The position numbers and the translations under genes are program-made. The notes beneath the pieces were generated by a model. It did not search any database. It worked only from the letters and a program-made list of their open reading frames with translations, and was not told the DNA's origin. From Bacteroides sp. 214 (GTDB lineage: Bacteria > Bacteroidota > Bacteroidia > Bacteroidales > Bacteroidaceae), in contig NZ_QVML01000002.1 in assembly GCF_010501015.1 (NCBI RefSeq), forward strand, positions 372,001 through 436,000: DNA of 64,000 nt. Reading direction: 5' to 3'. This document shows, piece by piece, positions 56,356 to 64,000 of this stretch (position 1 is its first letter; each line of letters begins with the position of its first letter).

Positions 56356-57613
56356 GCAACTCGATAACTTTGAGATAATACGTCCCGAAAGATTATTCCT
56401 ATCCAATGGTATTCCTCTGAATGTATTGCAAGCAGGTAGTCAGGACGTTGTGCGCCTTGACTTGTTGTTTGAAGGTGGTAGCTGGCAGCAAACGCAGAAA
56501 CTGCAGGCACTCTTTACAAATAGAATGTTGCGCGAAGGGACAAAACAACTTACTGCGGCTGAAATAGCCGAGAAATTGGATTATTATGGCGCTTGGCTTG
56601 AACTGGCAACTTCGGCGGAATTCTCTTATGTTACACTTTACTCCCTAAATAAGTGTTTTGAGGAAACATTGGCGGTGGTAGAATCTATAGTGAAAGAACC
56701 ACTCTTTCCGGAAAAGGAATTGAATACAGTAGTTGAAAGCAATGTGCAGCAATATTTGATAAACCAAACAAAGGTTGATTTTCTTTCGCATCGCAGTATC
56801 TTGCATTCATTATTTGGTGATCAGCACCCTTGCGGAACATTTGCAACCGAAGATGATTTCAGAAGAATAACACCTGCTGTTTTACGTAGTTTTTATCAAG
56901 AAACTTATCGGGCGGAATATTGTTCCGTTTACATATCGGGTAAGGTTACGGATGAAATTATAAAGCGTGTAGAAGATGCTTTTGGAAGCATGCCATTTGT
57001 TTCGGGACACTCTCTTTCTGAAGAACCCTCTTCTCCTTTATTTACAATAAAAGAGAAGCGAATATTTACCGAACAGCCAGAAGCATTGCAAAGTTCCGTG
57101 AAGCTGGGGCTACTTTCGATAACACGCTCGCATCCCGACTACTTGAAGCTGCGTGTGCTGGTTACTATTCTGGGCGGTTACTTCGGAAGTAGGCTGATGT
57201 CGAATATTCGCGAAGAAAAGGGCTACACTTATGGTATTTCTGCCGGACAGTATTTTTATCCCGGTACAGGAATTGTTGTTATAGCGACCGAAACAGATAA
57301 TGATTATGTGGAACCACTCATTCGCGAAGTTTATGCGGAGATAGATAGATTGCAAAACGACTTGGTAAGTAAACAAGAACTGTCTGTCGTTAAGAACTAT
57401 ATGCTGGGTGATACGTGCCGCAGTTATGAGTCGCCTTTCTCGTTGTCGGATGCGTGGATGTTTATTCAAACAACCCGTTTGCAAGCCGATTATTTCTCTT
57501 CGTCTGTCAATGCGATAAAGGATGTAACCCCTGAAGAACTGCGCGATTTGGCCTGTCGGTATTTATGTAAAGAGAGCTTAAAAGAGGTTGTCGTAGGAAA
57601 AAAGTCTAACTAA
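56321..57613 (+). CDS. M16-family peptidase homologue lacking the zinc site
   Basis: 430 residues with both M16 halves. At the place of the HxxEH motif it reads QALFTNRMLREGT, so both zinc histidines and the catalytic glutamate are replaced. The C-terminal half keeps the family signature SNIREEKGYTYGISAGQYFY. Such inactive subunits usually pair with an active M16 protein, as in mitochondrial processing peptidase, but no partner is present in this window. ATG 56321 lies inside folK (35-bp overlap), so translation may be coupled. Probably cytoplasmic, as no signal peptide is seen. Confidence 0.87.
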   Translation: MNLDRTRQPLIRQLDNFEIIRPERLFLSNGIPLNVLQAGSQDVVRLDLLFEGGSWQQTQKLQALFTNRMLREGTKQLTAAEIAEKLDYYGAWLELATSAEFSYVTLYSLNKCFEETLAVVESIVKEPLFPEKELNTVVESNVQQYLINQTKVDFLSHRSILHSLFGDQHPCGTFATEDDFRRITPAVLRSFYQETYRAEYCSVYISGKVTDEIIKRVEDAFGSMPFVSGHSLSEEPSSPLFTIKEKRIFTEQPEALQSSVKLGLLSITRSHPDYLKLRVLVTILGGYFGSRLMSNIREEKGYTYGISAGQYFYPGTGIVVIATETDNDYVEPLIREVYAEIDRLQNDLVSKQELSVVKNYMLGDTCRSYESPFSLSDAWMFIQTTRLQADYFSSSVNAIKDVTPEELRDLACRYLCKESLKEVVVGKKSN

Positions 57614-57695
57614 AAACCACAAGAATTGATTACAAATTAGCGATAAATTGTATTTTTGTGTTCTAAACATTTACTTCTCAATTAAAAAGAACAGA

Positions 57696-58820
57696 ATGAA
57701 ATACATATATATCCTAATAGTCTGCCTGCTTACAGTAAACTCAGCTACTTTTGCGCAAAGCAAAATCGGTACATATACCTTCAAAAACGGTGCTGTCTAT
57801 ACCGGTGAACTTAAAAGCCGTAAACCGAATGGCAAAGGGAAAACCATCTTTAAAAATGGAGACATATACGAAGGCGAATACGCGAAAGGTATGCGCGAAG
57901 GTTATGGCGTTTTTTCACGAACCGAAGGTGAACGATACGAAGGAAACTGGGCACGAGGTAAGAAAAATGGAAAAGGCGTGTTCTATATGCTGGACAATAA
58001 CCGCTACGATGGGCTTTGGTTAGACGATGCAAAACAAGGTCATGGTATTATGTACTACCACAATAGCGATAAATACGAAGGAGAATGGGTAGATGATAAA
58101 CGCGAAGGATATGGAATTTATTCATGGCGTAATGGCGCTCGCTATACCGGTTCGTGGAAAGCTGATAAAAAAGAAGGCGAAGGAACTTTTATCTGGGATG
58201 ATGGTTCTAAGTACCAAGGAACTTGGAAAGAAGACTTGCGCAGCGGCAAAGGAACATTCGATTATGTAAATGGTGATACTTATACAGGCGATTGGAAAAA
58301 TGACATACAGCATGGCAAGGGAATTTATGTCTTTCATTCGGGCGAACGCTACGAAGGTTCTTATGTTGATGGAGAACGTACCGGCGAAGGAATCTTCTAT
58401 GAGGTAAACGGCGATAAATATGTAGGACAATTCAAAAAAGGCATGCGCGACGGTAAAGGAACCATGACCAGTGCTACCGGCACAGAGTATGATGGTTATT
58501 GGGAAAACGATCAGCGCGAAGGATACGGCATTTATCGTTGGAGCAATGGCGATGTGTACGAGGGCGAATGGAAAGAAAATCAACCGCATGGACAAGGTAC
58601 GTTAACCCTTGCCAACGGAACAAAATACAAAGGCGGTTTCTTTGCCGGGTTTGAAGAAGGCAAAGGTGTGCTTATTGACAAAGACGGAAATCGCTTTGAA
58701 GGCTCTTTTGTGAAAGGACAAAGAGATGGGGATTTTAAAGAAACAGACAAAGACGGAAAACTACTTCGACAAGGCACTTATAAGCAAGGGCGAATAGATA
58801 AAATAGAAACAATCCAATAG
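57696..58820 (+). CDS. Secreted MORN-repeat protein
   Basis: About 374 residues. A signal peptide (about 1-21, ending ATFAQ) precedes around fourteen MORN repeats of 23 residues, each of the type Y-x-G-x-W-x-x-(D/G)-x-(K/R)-x-G-x-G, e.g. YEGNWARGKKNGKGVFYMLD and YDGYWENDQREGYGIYRWSN. The repeats form an extended beta sheet; their role in Bacteroidetes envelopes is unknown. The frame opens at TTG 57648, but a -7 box TATTTTTG (57651-57658) covers it, so ATG 57696 is used. A 22-bp repeat array follows. Confidence 0.92.
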   Translation: MKYIYILIVCLLTVNSATFAQSKIGTYTFKNGAVYTGELKSRKPNGKGKTIFKNGDIYEGEYAKGMREGYGVFSRTEGERYEGNWARGKKNGKGVFYMLDNNRYDGLWLDDAKQGHGIMYYHNSDKYEGEWVDDKREGYGIYSWRNGARYTGSWKADKKEGEGTFIWDDGSKYQGTWKEDLRSGKGTFDYVNGDTYTGDWKNDIQHGKGIYVFHSGERYEGSYVDGERTGEGIFYEVNGDKYVGQFKKGMRDGKGTMTSATGTEYDGYWENDQREGYGIYRWSNGDVYEGEWKENQPHGQGTLTLANGTKYKGGFFAGFEEGKGVLIDKDGNRFEGSFVKGQRDGDFKETDKDGKLLRQGTYKQGRIDKIETIQ

Positions 58821-58880
58821 TTTTTCTGAAATAACGTAACGTTTAGTGTGACTATGCTGTATTGGTTTTGCCATACAGCC

Positions 58881-58982
58881 AGGTAGGTTGTGCCATTGTA
58901 TTGGCACAGCAGTGCCAACGCATTGGCACAACAGTGCATCAACAGTGGCACAACAGTGCCAACGCTTTGGCACAACCTACCG
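58881..58982. repeat. 22-bp-period array, TGCCA/TGGCAC core, bounded by 14-bp inverted repeats
   Basis: Four units start at 58891, 58913, 58935 and 58957, exactly 22 bp apart. Each is made of TGCCA-like and TTGGCACAACAG halves that pair with each other. The whole is bounded by GGTAGGTTGTGCCA at the left edge and its reverse complement TGGCACAACCTACC at the right edge. It lies between the convergent MORN and corA genes. 58983-59114 shows no further feature. Confidence 0.88.
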
Positions 58983-59114
58983 TGTATCTGTTAATGTTTT
59001 TAGTTGACTACTTTCAGTCTTATTAATAGAGTTGGTTGACTCGGTTTATCTTTAGTTATAAACTAGGTTGACCTTTTTCATTGCTTATTGATGAAGCCGT
59101 GTATGGATTCTGTC

Positions 59115-60164
59115 CTAATACCATTTTTTGCGTTTGAAAAACAAATAACCACCTACTCCTACAAGTAACATTAATCCCCAAGCAAATAAGTATCCATGTT
59201 TCCACGATAGTTCGGGCATAAATTCAAAATTCATCCCCCATACCCCAACAAGGAAGGTCAGCGGAATAAAAATTGTAGATACAACTGTAAGCCGCTTCAT
59301 TATTTCATTCATCTTTAAGTCATTGTTGGAAATATAAAGGTCTACTAACGAAGAGAGTGTTTCTCTACAGATTTCGATGGTTTGTAGCACGAATTGTAAA
59401 TGGTCGTTTACGTCGTCAAAGAAAGGATGATTTACCTTGTGTATTAATGTACTGGTAGAGCGTAGTAGTTTGCTATATTGCTCTTTTAGTGGCAGAACAG
59501 CACGCTTAATCTGCATATATTGGCGACGCAGACTTTGTATTTGTATACCAATGTCTTTGGCGTTGGTGATTTTGAGCAATTCTTCTTCCAGATCTTCCAA
59601 CGAATCGTCGATAGTAGAAACAATATTTATATAGTTTCCTACAACACTATTTATTACAACGCTAAACAGATAGTCGCTTTGCTTTTGGCGGATGCGTAAT
59701 GTGTTGCTTTTGATGGCTGTGGAGATATCATCAAACAGTTGCGTCTCTTTCTCTAAAAACGTAAGCACAAAGTTGCTTCCTAAAATAATTGCTACTTGTT
59801 GTTGCGTAAGTTCTTCTTCTATATTTTCGTTTGGTCGGAATATTTTTGTGATAAATACGATATACTTATCGTGTTCCTCTATTTTTGTGAGATGATTGGC
59901 ATTTAGAATATCTTGTAATACGAGGAAGTCTATTTCGAAATGCTCGCATACTTCTCGCACTACTTCTGTATCCTTCATTCCACAAGTGGTAAGCCAGTTG
60001 ACACAGTCGCACTTGATTGAGTCAATAATGCTTTTGATGTTTTTCCCTTTGGCTTCTTGCAATTCGTGCTCGTTGTAGCTAACCAGTGTCAGATGTGGCT
60101 CTATTTCACTTGTTCCGGTGTAAACCAGCTTCTCTAAAAGTAGATTGTTTTTTGATTTCCCCAT
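59115..60164 (-). CDS. corA: CorA-family magnesium/cobalt transporter
   Basis: 349 residues. A large cytoplasmic N-terminal domain is followed by long helix pairs and two C-terminal membrane helices. The selectivity motif is GMNFEFMPE (canonical YGMNFxxMPE) between the helices, and the positively charged tail FFKRKKWY follows. It forms a pentameric Mg2+ channel. It lies 57 bp after mutS2 on the same strand; a small TATGTGT/ACACATA hairpin (60173-60190) is in the gap. Confidence 0.93.
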   Translation of the reverse strand: MGKSKNNLLLEKLVYTGTSEIEPHLTLVSYNEHELQEAKGKNIKSIIDSIKCDCVNWLTTCGMKDTEVVREVCEHFEIDFLVLQDILNANHLTKIEEHDKYIVFITKIFRPNENIEEELTQQQVAIILGSNFVLTFLEKETQLFDDISTAIKSNTLRIRQKQSDYLFSVVINSVVGNYINIVSTIDDSLEDLEEELLKITNAKDIGIQIQSLRRQYMQIKRAVLPLKEQYSKLLRSTSTLIHKVNHPFFDDVNDHLQFVLQTIEICRETLSSLVDLYISNNDLKMNEIMKRLTVVSTIFIPLTFLVGVWGMNFEFMPELSWKHGYLFAWGLMLLVGVGGYLFFKRKKWY

Positions 60165-60221
60165 AATGCTGTTATGTGTTGATACACATACAACAAAAAC
60201 AGGAGGCCAAATGTTTGCGGT

Positions 60222-62711
60222 CTACGCCAAGTCTACCACTGTTATGCCCGCGCCACCAAACTGCACATGCTCGTCGGCAAAGTGTTTGATGCCCGGAACG
60301 GTTTGCAGATATTGGCGAATAAGCACACGGAGAATACCTGTCCCTGTTCCATGTAGGATGCGCACCCTATCCATACCAACTAGTATGGCATCATCTATAA
60401 AGTATGTTACAGCTTGCAAAGCTACATCACCGCGCATGCCGCGTACGTCGATATCTTGTTTGAATGATAACTTCTTTTCGTACATTTGGTCATGTGTTTC
60501 GCTGCTAACAAAGGTGCTTTTTACTGTTCCCATTTTCTTAGGAACAGCAGCAGAGTGTTCCAGCCTGTCCAGTTTTACGTTTGTTTTGATGTTGCCGAAT
60601 ACTACCGTTGCATTCTTTCCGCTCACTTCAAGGACTTCTCCGGTAGATGATTGCCCCTTGAGTTTTACCAGTGTACCAACACTAATAGGCGGTATCTTAA
60701 CAGTTTGCTCTTTGGCTTGAGTAGGTGCTTGTTTTTTTTCTTTTTTGCGGTTTTGCTTTTCTTCTAATTTCTCCATTTTTCGAGATATCTTCTCTTCCTT
60801 TTCATCAGCAGAGAGTTTCTCGATAGCTTGGCGAAAGTCGACAAGTTCTTGTCTTGCCATGCGGGTTTTTTCTTTATCCGCTTGTGCTTCTTTAATGGAG
60901 CGAATGGTATTTTCTATCTTGGCATTAGACTCTTGCAACAGTTGTTCAGCCTGTTCTTTTGCCTGTCTGATAATTTCTTTTTTTGCTTCCTTCAGTTCTT
61001 TGCTCTCGGCTTCGTACTTGGCAATGGCTTCTTCCATCTGTTTTTCACGCTGACGAATATTCTGGCGTTTGTTTTCCCAGTAGCGCTTGTCGCGTACAAT
61101 GTCTTGCAAGTATTTGTCGGCATTGATGTACTCGCTTCCAACAATTTCCGAAGCATCGGCAATGACTTCTTCGGGTAGCCCAATCTTACGTGCTATCTCT
61201 ACTGCAAATGAACTTCCGGGATTGCCGATTTGCAGCTGAAAGAGTGGCTGCATCAAGTGGCGGTCGTAAAGCATAGCTCCGTTGATTATGCCTTCATGGT
61301 CTTCGGCATAGTGCTTAAGGTTTTGGTAGTGTGTGGTAATCACACCATACGTGCCCTTTGTATTATAACGTTTCAGTACCGATTCGGCAATAGCTGCTCC
61401 AATTTGCGGTTCGGTACCGCCACCAAATTCATCTATGAGGATAAGACTTTGCTCATTGCAGTTCTTCATCATCATCTTCATGTTGGTGAGGTGAGAGGAG
61501 TAAGTACTGAGATCGTCTTCTATGGATTGCTCATCGCCTATGTCCATGAAAATGTGTTGAAATATACCTGCATGGCTACGTTCGTGCAGTGGAATGAGCA
61601 TACCGCATTGTAGCATATATTGCAATAGCCCCACTGTTTTAAGGCAAACGGATTTACCCCCGGCATTGGGTCCTGATATGACAAGAATACGTTGTTCTGT
61701 ATTCAATTCAATGTCCAGCGGAACCACTTTTTTCCCATGACGTGCAAGAGACATTTGCAATAATGGGTGTACAGCCATTGTCCAATCTACCAGCTGTTTA
61801 TTTTCCAGTATCGGCTTAATGCTTGTGGTTTGTATAGCGAAGCGACTTTTTGCACGAATGAAATCAATTTCGGCAAGGAACTCATACGATTGCAATATTT
61901 CTGGTGTTGTCGGACGAACGCTGTCGGTAAAAGCAGTCAAGATGCGAATAATCTCTCGTCGTTCATCAGCTTCCAGTTCGCGAATACGGTTGTTTGCCTC
62001 CACCACTTCTGATGGTTCAATGAAAACTGTTTTCCCACTTGCGGATTCATCGTGTACAATTCCCTTGATTTTTCGCTTCAGTCCGGGGGCAACAGGTATT
62101 ACTAACCGGCCATCTCGCATGGTAGGAGTTACATCTTTGTCAACAATACCTTCGGCTTGTGCATGGCGAAGAATGTTATGTAAAGAACGAGAAATACCAC
62201 TCATGGTGGTCATCAACTCCTTACGGATACGAGCTAACTCGGGCGATGCATTATCTTTTATCTTACCATATTTATCGAGGATGCGGTCAATTTGGATGAT
62301 GAGTTGTGGGAAAACTTCCACCTCTCCTGCCAATTTTTTCAGGCTAGGGTAGGGGGTGTCGCCATCTTCTTCCTCCGTTTTTTGCAGAAACCGAACGATG
62401 TTACGTATAGTCTCTAGCGAGCGCCTTAAATCAAAAAGTTCCTGCTCATCAAGATACATTCCTTCCACACGTATACGCTTTAGTGAAGGTCGTACGTCAA
62501 AAAAATATTGGTCAGGGAAATTGTCCTCTTCCTGTATAACACGTACGAATTCGGCTATTTGGTTGAGTCGTTCATCAATGTCATCGTATTGTACAAGGAA
62601 GTTCATGTTCTCTACGCGTTCCTTTCCTAAAGAACTAAGGCATTTATCTTTTAATAGCTGTCTGACTTGGTCAAACCCTATCTTCTGTTCAAAATTGTGT
62701 GGGTATATCAT
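60222..62711 (-). CDS. mutS2: Endonuclease MutS2
   Basis: About 829 residues. MutS-type clamp and lever regions precede the ATPase with Walker A ISGPNAGGKSVCLKTVGL near 345 and DEFGGGTEP (Walker B). A coiled coil rich in Glu, Lys and Gln follows (about 510-660), then a KOW-like segment and the C-terminal Smr nuclease domain DIDVRGMRGDVALQAVTYFI and RILHGTGTGIL. MutS2 acts in suppression of recombination or ribosome-collision rescue, not mismatch repair. The frame opens at TTG 62741 within a -7 box (62739-62746), so ATG 62711 (MIYPHNFEQKIGF) is used. Confidence 0.95.
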   Translation of the reverse strand: MIYPHNFEQKIGFDQVRQLLKDKCLSSLGKERVENMNFLVQYDDIDERLNQIAEFVRVIQEEDNFPDQYFFDVRPSLKRIRVEGMYLDEQELFDLRRSLETIRNIVRFLQKTEEEDGDTPYPSLKKLAGEVEVFPQLIIQIDRILDKYGKIKDNASPELARIRKELMTTMSGISRSLHNILRHAQAEGIVDKDVTPTMRDGRLVIPVAPGLKRKIKGIVHDESASGKTVFIEPSEVVEANNRIRELEADERREIIRILTAFTDSVRPTTPEILQSYEFLAEIDFIRAKSRFAIQTTSIKPILENKQLVDWTMAVHPLLQMSLARHGKKVVPLDIELNTEQRILVISGPNAGGKSVCLKTVGLLQYMLQCGMLIPLHERSHAGIFQHIFMDIGDEQSIEDDLSTYSSHLTNMKMMMKNCNEQSLILIDEFGGGTEPQIGAAIAESVLKRYNTKGTYGVITTHYQNLKHYAEDHEGIINGAMLYDRHLMQPLFQLQIGNPGSSFAVEIARKIGLPEEVIADASEIVGSEYINADKYLQDIVRDKRYWENKRQNIRQREKQMEEAIAKYEAESKELKEAKKEIIRQAKEQAEQLLQESNAKIENTIRSIKEAQADKEKTRMARQELVDFRQAIEKLSADEKEEKISRKMEKLEEKQNRKKEKKQAPTQAKEQTVKIPPISVGTLVKLKGQSSTGEVLEVSGKNATVVFGNIKTNVKLDRLEHSAAVPKKMGTVKSTFVSSETHDQMYEKKLSFKQDIDVRGMRGDVALQAVTYFIDDAILVGMDRVRILHGTGTGILRVLIRQYLQTVPGIKHFADEHVQFGGAGITVVDLA

Positions 62712-62776
62712 TTGCTTATACCTTATCGGTTTCGCTGGCAAAAATACAATTTATAGTTGAAATTTTATTGAGAAAG

Positions 62777-62807
62777 TTTGCTTAATTAAAAAACCTTTGT
62801 ACCTTTG
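62777..62807 (+). promoter_or_regulatory. Promoter of tRNA-Ser
   Basis: TTTG (62777-62780), a spacer of exactly 19 bp, TACCTTTG (62800-62807): a full consensus match about 40 bp before the tRNA. Confidence 0.75.
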
Positions 62808-62847
62808 CATCGCTTTTGACGAAAAGCACTCTTAATTTGAGAGTTTT

Positions 62848-62932
62848 GGAGAGATGGCAGAGTGGTCGATTGCGGCGGTCTTGAAAACCGTTGTACTGCG
62901 AGGTACCGGGGGTTCGAATCCCTCTCTCTCCG
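62848..62932 (+). tRNA. tRNA-Ser (anticodon UGA)
   Basis: 85 nt. The acceptor stem GGAGAGA pairs with TCTCTCC and is followed by discriminator G. The anticodon loop CTTGAAA gives anticodon TGA at 62882-62884. The long variable arm (TTGTACTGCGAGGTACC region) is typical of class II tRNAs, and the T arm is GGGGGTTCGAATCCCTC. CCA is not encoded. Confidence 0.96.
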
Positions 62933-62947
62933 CAAGCAAATAAAGTA

Positions 62948-62984
62948 AATCCCTTGTAAATCAAACGATTACAAGGGATTTTTT
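62948..62984 (+). terminator. Terminator of tRNA-Ser
   Basis: A 12-bp stem AATCCCTTGTAA / TTACAAGGGATT with a 9-nt loop and TTTT behind it. Confidence 0.9.
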
Positions 62985-63046
62985 CTTTTAACATACAATC
63001 TTACATACAAAATCACCGTTAATCTTCCTTTTATTTAAGAAAGGCA

Positions 63047-63070
63047 AAAGCCCGAACAATGCCGGGCTTT
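63047..63070 (-). terminator. Terminator of the fimbrillin-like gene
   Basis: An 8-bp stem AAAGCCCG / CGGGCTTT with an 8-nt loop, 90 bp after the minus-strand gene stop; the minus strand continues with TTTTGCC. Confidence 0.65.
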
Positions 63071-63161
63071 CGTACTTCTTTTTGTCGCAACAACAATTGA
63101 AGTATTTTCGTATGGAATGGCAGAAATACCATTCTTTGGCAAAGGTAACAAAAAAAAGCGA

Positions 63162-64000
63162 TTATTGGATTGGGACAATCACATCTTCATCCCATTCATC
63201 CGAAACGGTAACAACAAATGGCTTTTGTGTAATCACATCAAATAAATTACCCTCAACGATGGTCTTTTTATTACGATAAAATGAAACTGTTATGGAGCAA
63301 GCCCCTAATTCATTGTTGCTTTCGTCATAAACTGACAATGTAAGAGTGCGCCCACTTTGTGGTAACAAATAAAATCCAAATTCATTCACGTTTCCATTTT
63401 CTATTGTTAGATATGATTCCATAACGGATGCAATCCCGGAAGAACCCTCATGGGTAACGGTTTCGTTTTGAGTATTAAAAACCGGATAGTATGACATCTT
63501 GACTTTTACTTTTTTTATGTCCGATGGAACGGCATCATTTAGCTTCACAACCAACTTACTATTCAAGCGAGAAAGGTTTATTTCGACTCGGTCGTTTTCC
63601 GCTCCAATGGTCTTTTCTGTCTTCAAATAAAACGAATCTTTGTTTTTTAGATTTATCATCGCCCTGTTATAGTCCTTTTCAACATACATGGTTGCTGTAC
63701 CTGCCGAATTGTCCGTTCCATAGCCAAAGAATACCAATTGATAAGTTCCGGTGGGTATCCACAAAGAAATGTTCCCAAATTCAGAACTTCCGACATCTGA
63801 AATCCTTTGTTCGCCTGAATAGATTTTTCCCGTAACGGTGTTTTTCAAGTAGTAATTGATAATTGTCAATACTGAACTTGCATCCGCCCGTGTGCTGGAA
63901 CTCCTTAACATTGGTGAGTTCATCGGTTGCACATCCACATCCAATGCTTTCACGTTGAAATTTACTTGTACCATTTCGGTATCTGGCATGTCTTCAATGC
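63162..64000 (-). CDS. FimB/Mfa2-like fimbrillin-type envelope protein, N-terminus outside the window
   Basis: At least 279 residues. An ATG at 63989 exists, but the frame is open to the window edge (IEDMPDTEMVQ), and the residues just beyond would hold the signal peptide and lipobox Cys usual in this family. Visible are two beta-sandwich domains: SSVLTIINYYLKNTVTGKIY with ISLWIPTGTYQLVFFGYG, and VEINLSRLNSKLVVKLNDAV with FGFYLLPQSGRTLTLSVYDE. This is the transthyretin-like pattern of Bacteroidales fimbrial anchor or minor subunits. A fimbrial cluster probably continues beyond the window. Confidence 0.75.
   Translation of the reverse strand, partial: IEDMPDTEMVQVNFNVKALDVDVQPMNSPMLRSSSTRADASSVLTIINYYLKNTVTGKIYSGEQRISDVGSSEFGNISLWIPTGTYQLVFFGYGTDNSAGTATMYVEKDYNRAMINLKNKDSFYLKTEKTIGAENDRVEINLSRLNSKLVVKLNDAVPSDIKKVKVKMSYYPVFNTQNETVTHEGSSGIASVMESYLTIENGNVNEFGFYLLPQSGRTLTLSVYDESNNELGACSITVSFYRNKKTIVEGNLFDVITQKPFVVTVSDEWDEDVIVPIQ

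Noticed and set aside
58761-58975. Two small minus-strand frames rich in Cys and Val
   Set aside because: They translate the 22-bp TGGCAC array and the end of the MORN gene.
62782-62994. 70-codon minus-strand frame with a [15 protein letters not shown]-like sequence
   Set aside because: It is the translated complement of the tRNA-Ser gene, a well-known false gene.

Overview
The window reads as a chromosomal segment of a Bacteroidales bacterium, most likely Bacteroidaceae. Three things point there. Many starts are preceded by the Bacteroidetes promoter pattern (TTTG, 18-20 bp, TAnnTTTG), and most genes lack a strong Shine-Dalgarno sequence. Family content is typical: a GLPGLI protein with a TonB-receptor-like protein, a PL10-CE8 pectinase, an S9 peptidase, single-permease ABC systems with NtrC/NtrY regulators, and a fimbrillin-like lipoprotein. 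Base composition is moderate in the core and visibly more AT-rich between about 19.2 and 29.2 kb. The genus is inference.

Layout. 0-4.8 kb: a truncated outer-membrane protein and a GLPGLI protein, divergent from a two-component system; then mltG. 4.9-18.7 kb: housekeeping genes (sbcDC, an ECF sigma factor with a membrane partner, a YeiH transporter, a run of glycosyltransferase-pyrC-MetH activation domain, mfd, a secreted unknown). 18.7-29.2 kb: an accessory island. It holds a compact four-gene operon (DEDDh exonuclease, DUF262+HNH, second DUF262, metallophosphoesterase), a Trp-rich repeat protein, a TPR-like protein, and an AAA+ ATPase followed by a WYL regulator. The DUF262 operon is the best candidate for an undescribed, probably defensive, system. 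29.2-41 kb, all on the minus strand: ygiQ at the end of a five-gene operon of small unknowns, an S9 peptidase, a probable small RNA, an acyl-CoA synthetase, a K+/H+ antiporter and the pectin-degrading fusion. 41.7-47.6 kb: an NtrY/NtrC-type pair divergent from an ABC exporter, with a sigma-54-like promoter and two 17-bp palindromes between them. 47.7-62.7 kb: MATE pump, HAD phosphatase, TlpA-like lipoprotein, panB, MFS transporter, class A PBP, folK, degenerate M16 peptidase, MORN protein, corA and mutS2. 62.8-64 kb: tRNA-Ser(UGA) and a fimbrillin-like lipoprotein running off the end.

The most unexpected signal is non-coding. Several intergenic regions (18.86-19.10, 41.38-41.46, 53.22-53.29, 58.89-58.98 and, weakly, 47.62-47.70 kb) each hold a short imperfect tandem array with a period of 22 bp. 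The core word differs between sites, but two sites 34 kb apart share one identical 22-bp unit. All lie at or near the 3' end of a gene. I do not recognise this as a named repeat class.

Several open reading frames begin at upstream TTG or GTG codons that lie inside promoter boxes. For those I moved the start to the next ATG and say so in the entry. All family names come from recognising motifs by eye; no database was searched.
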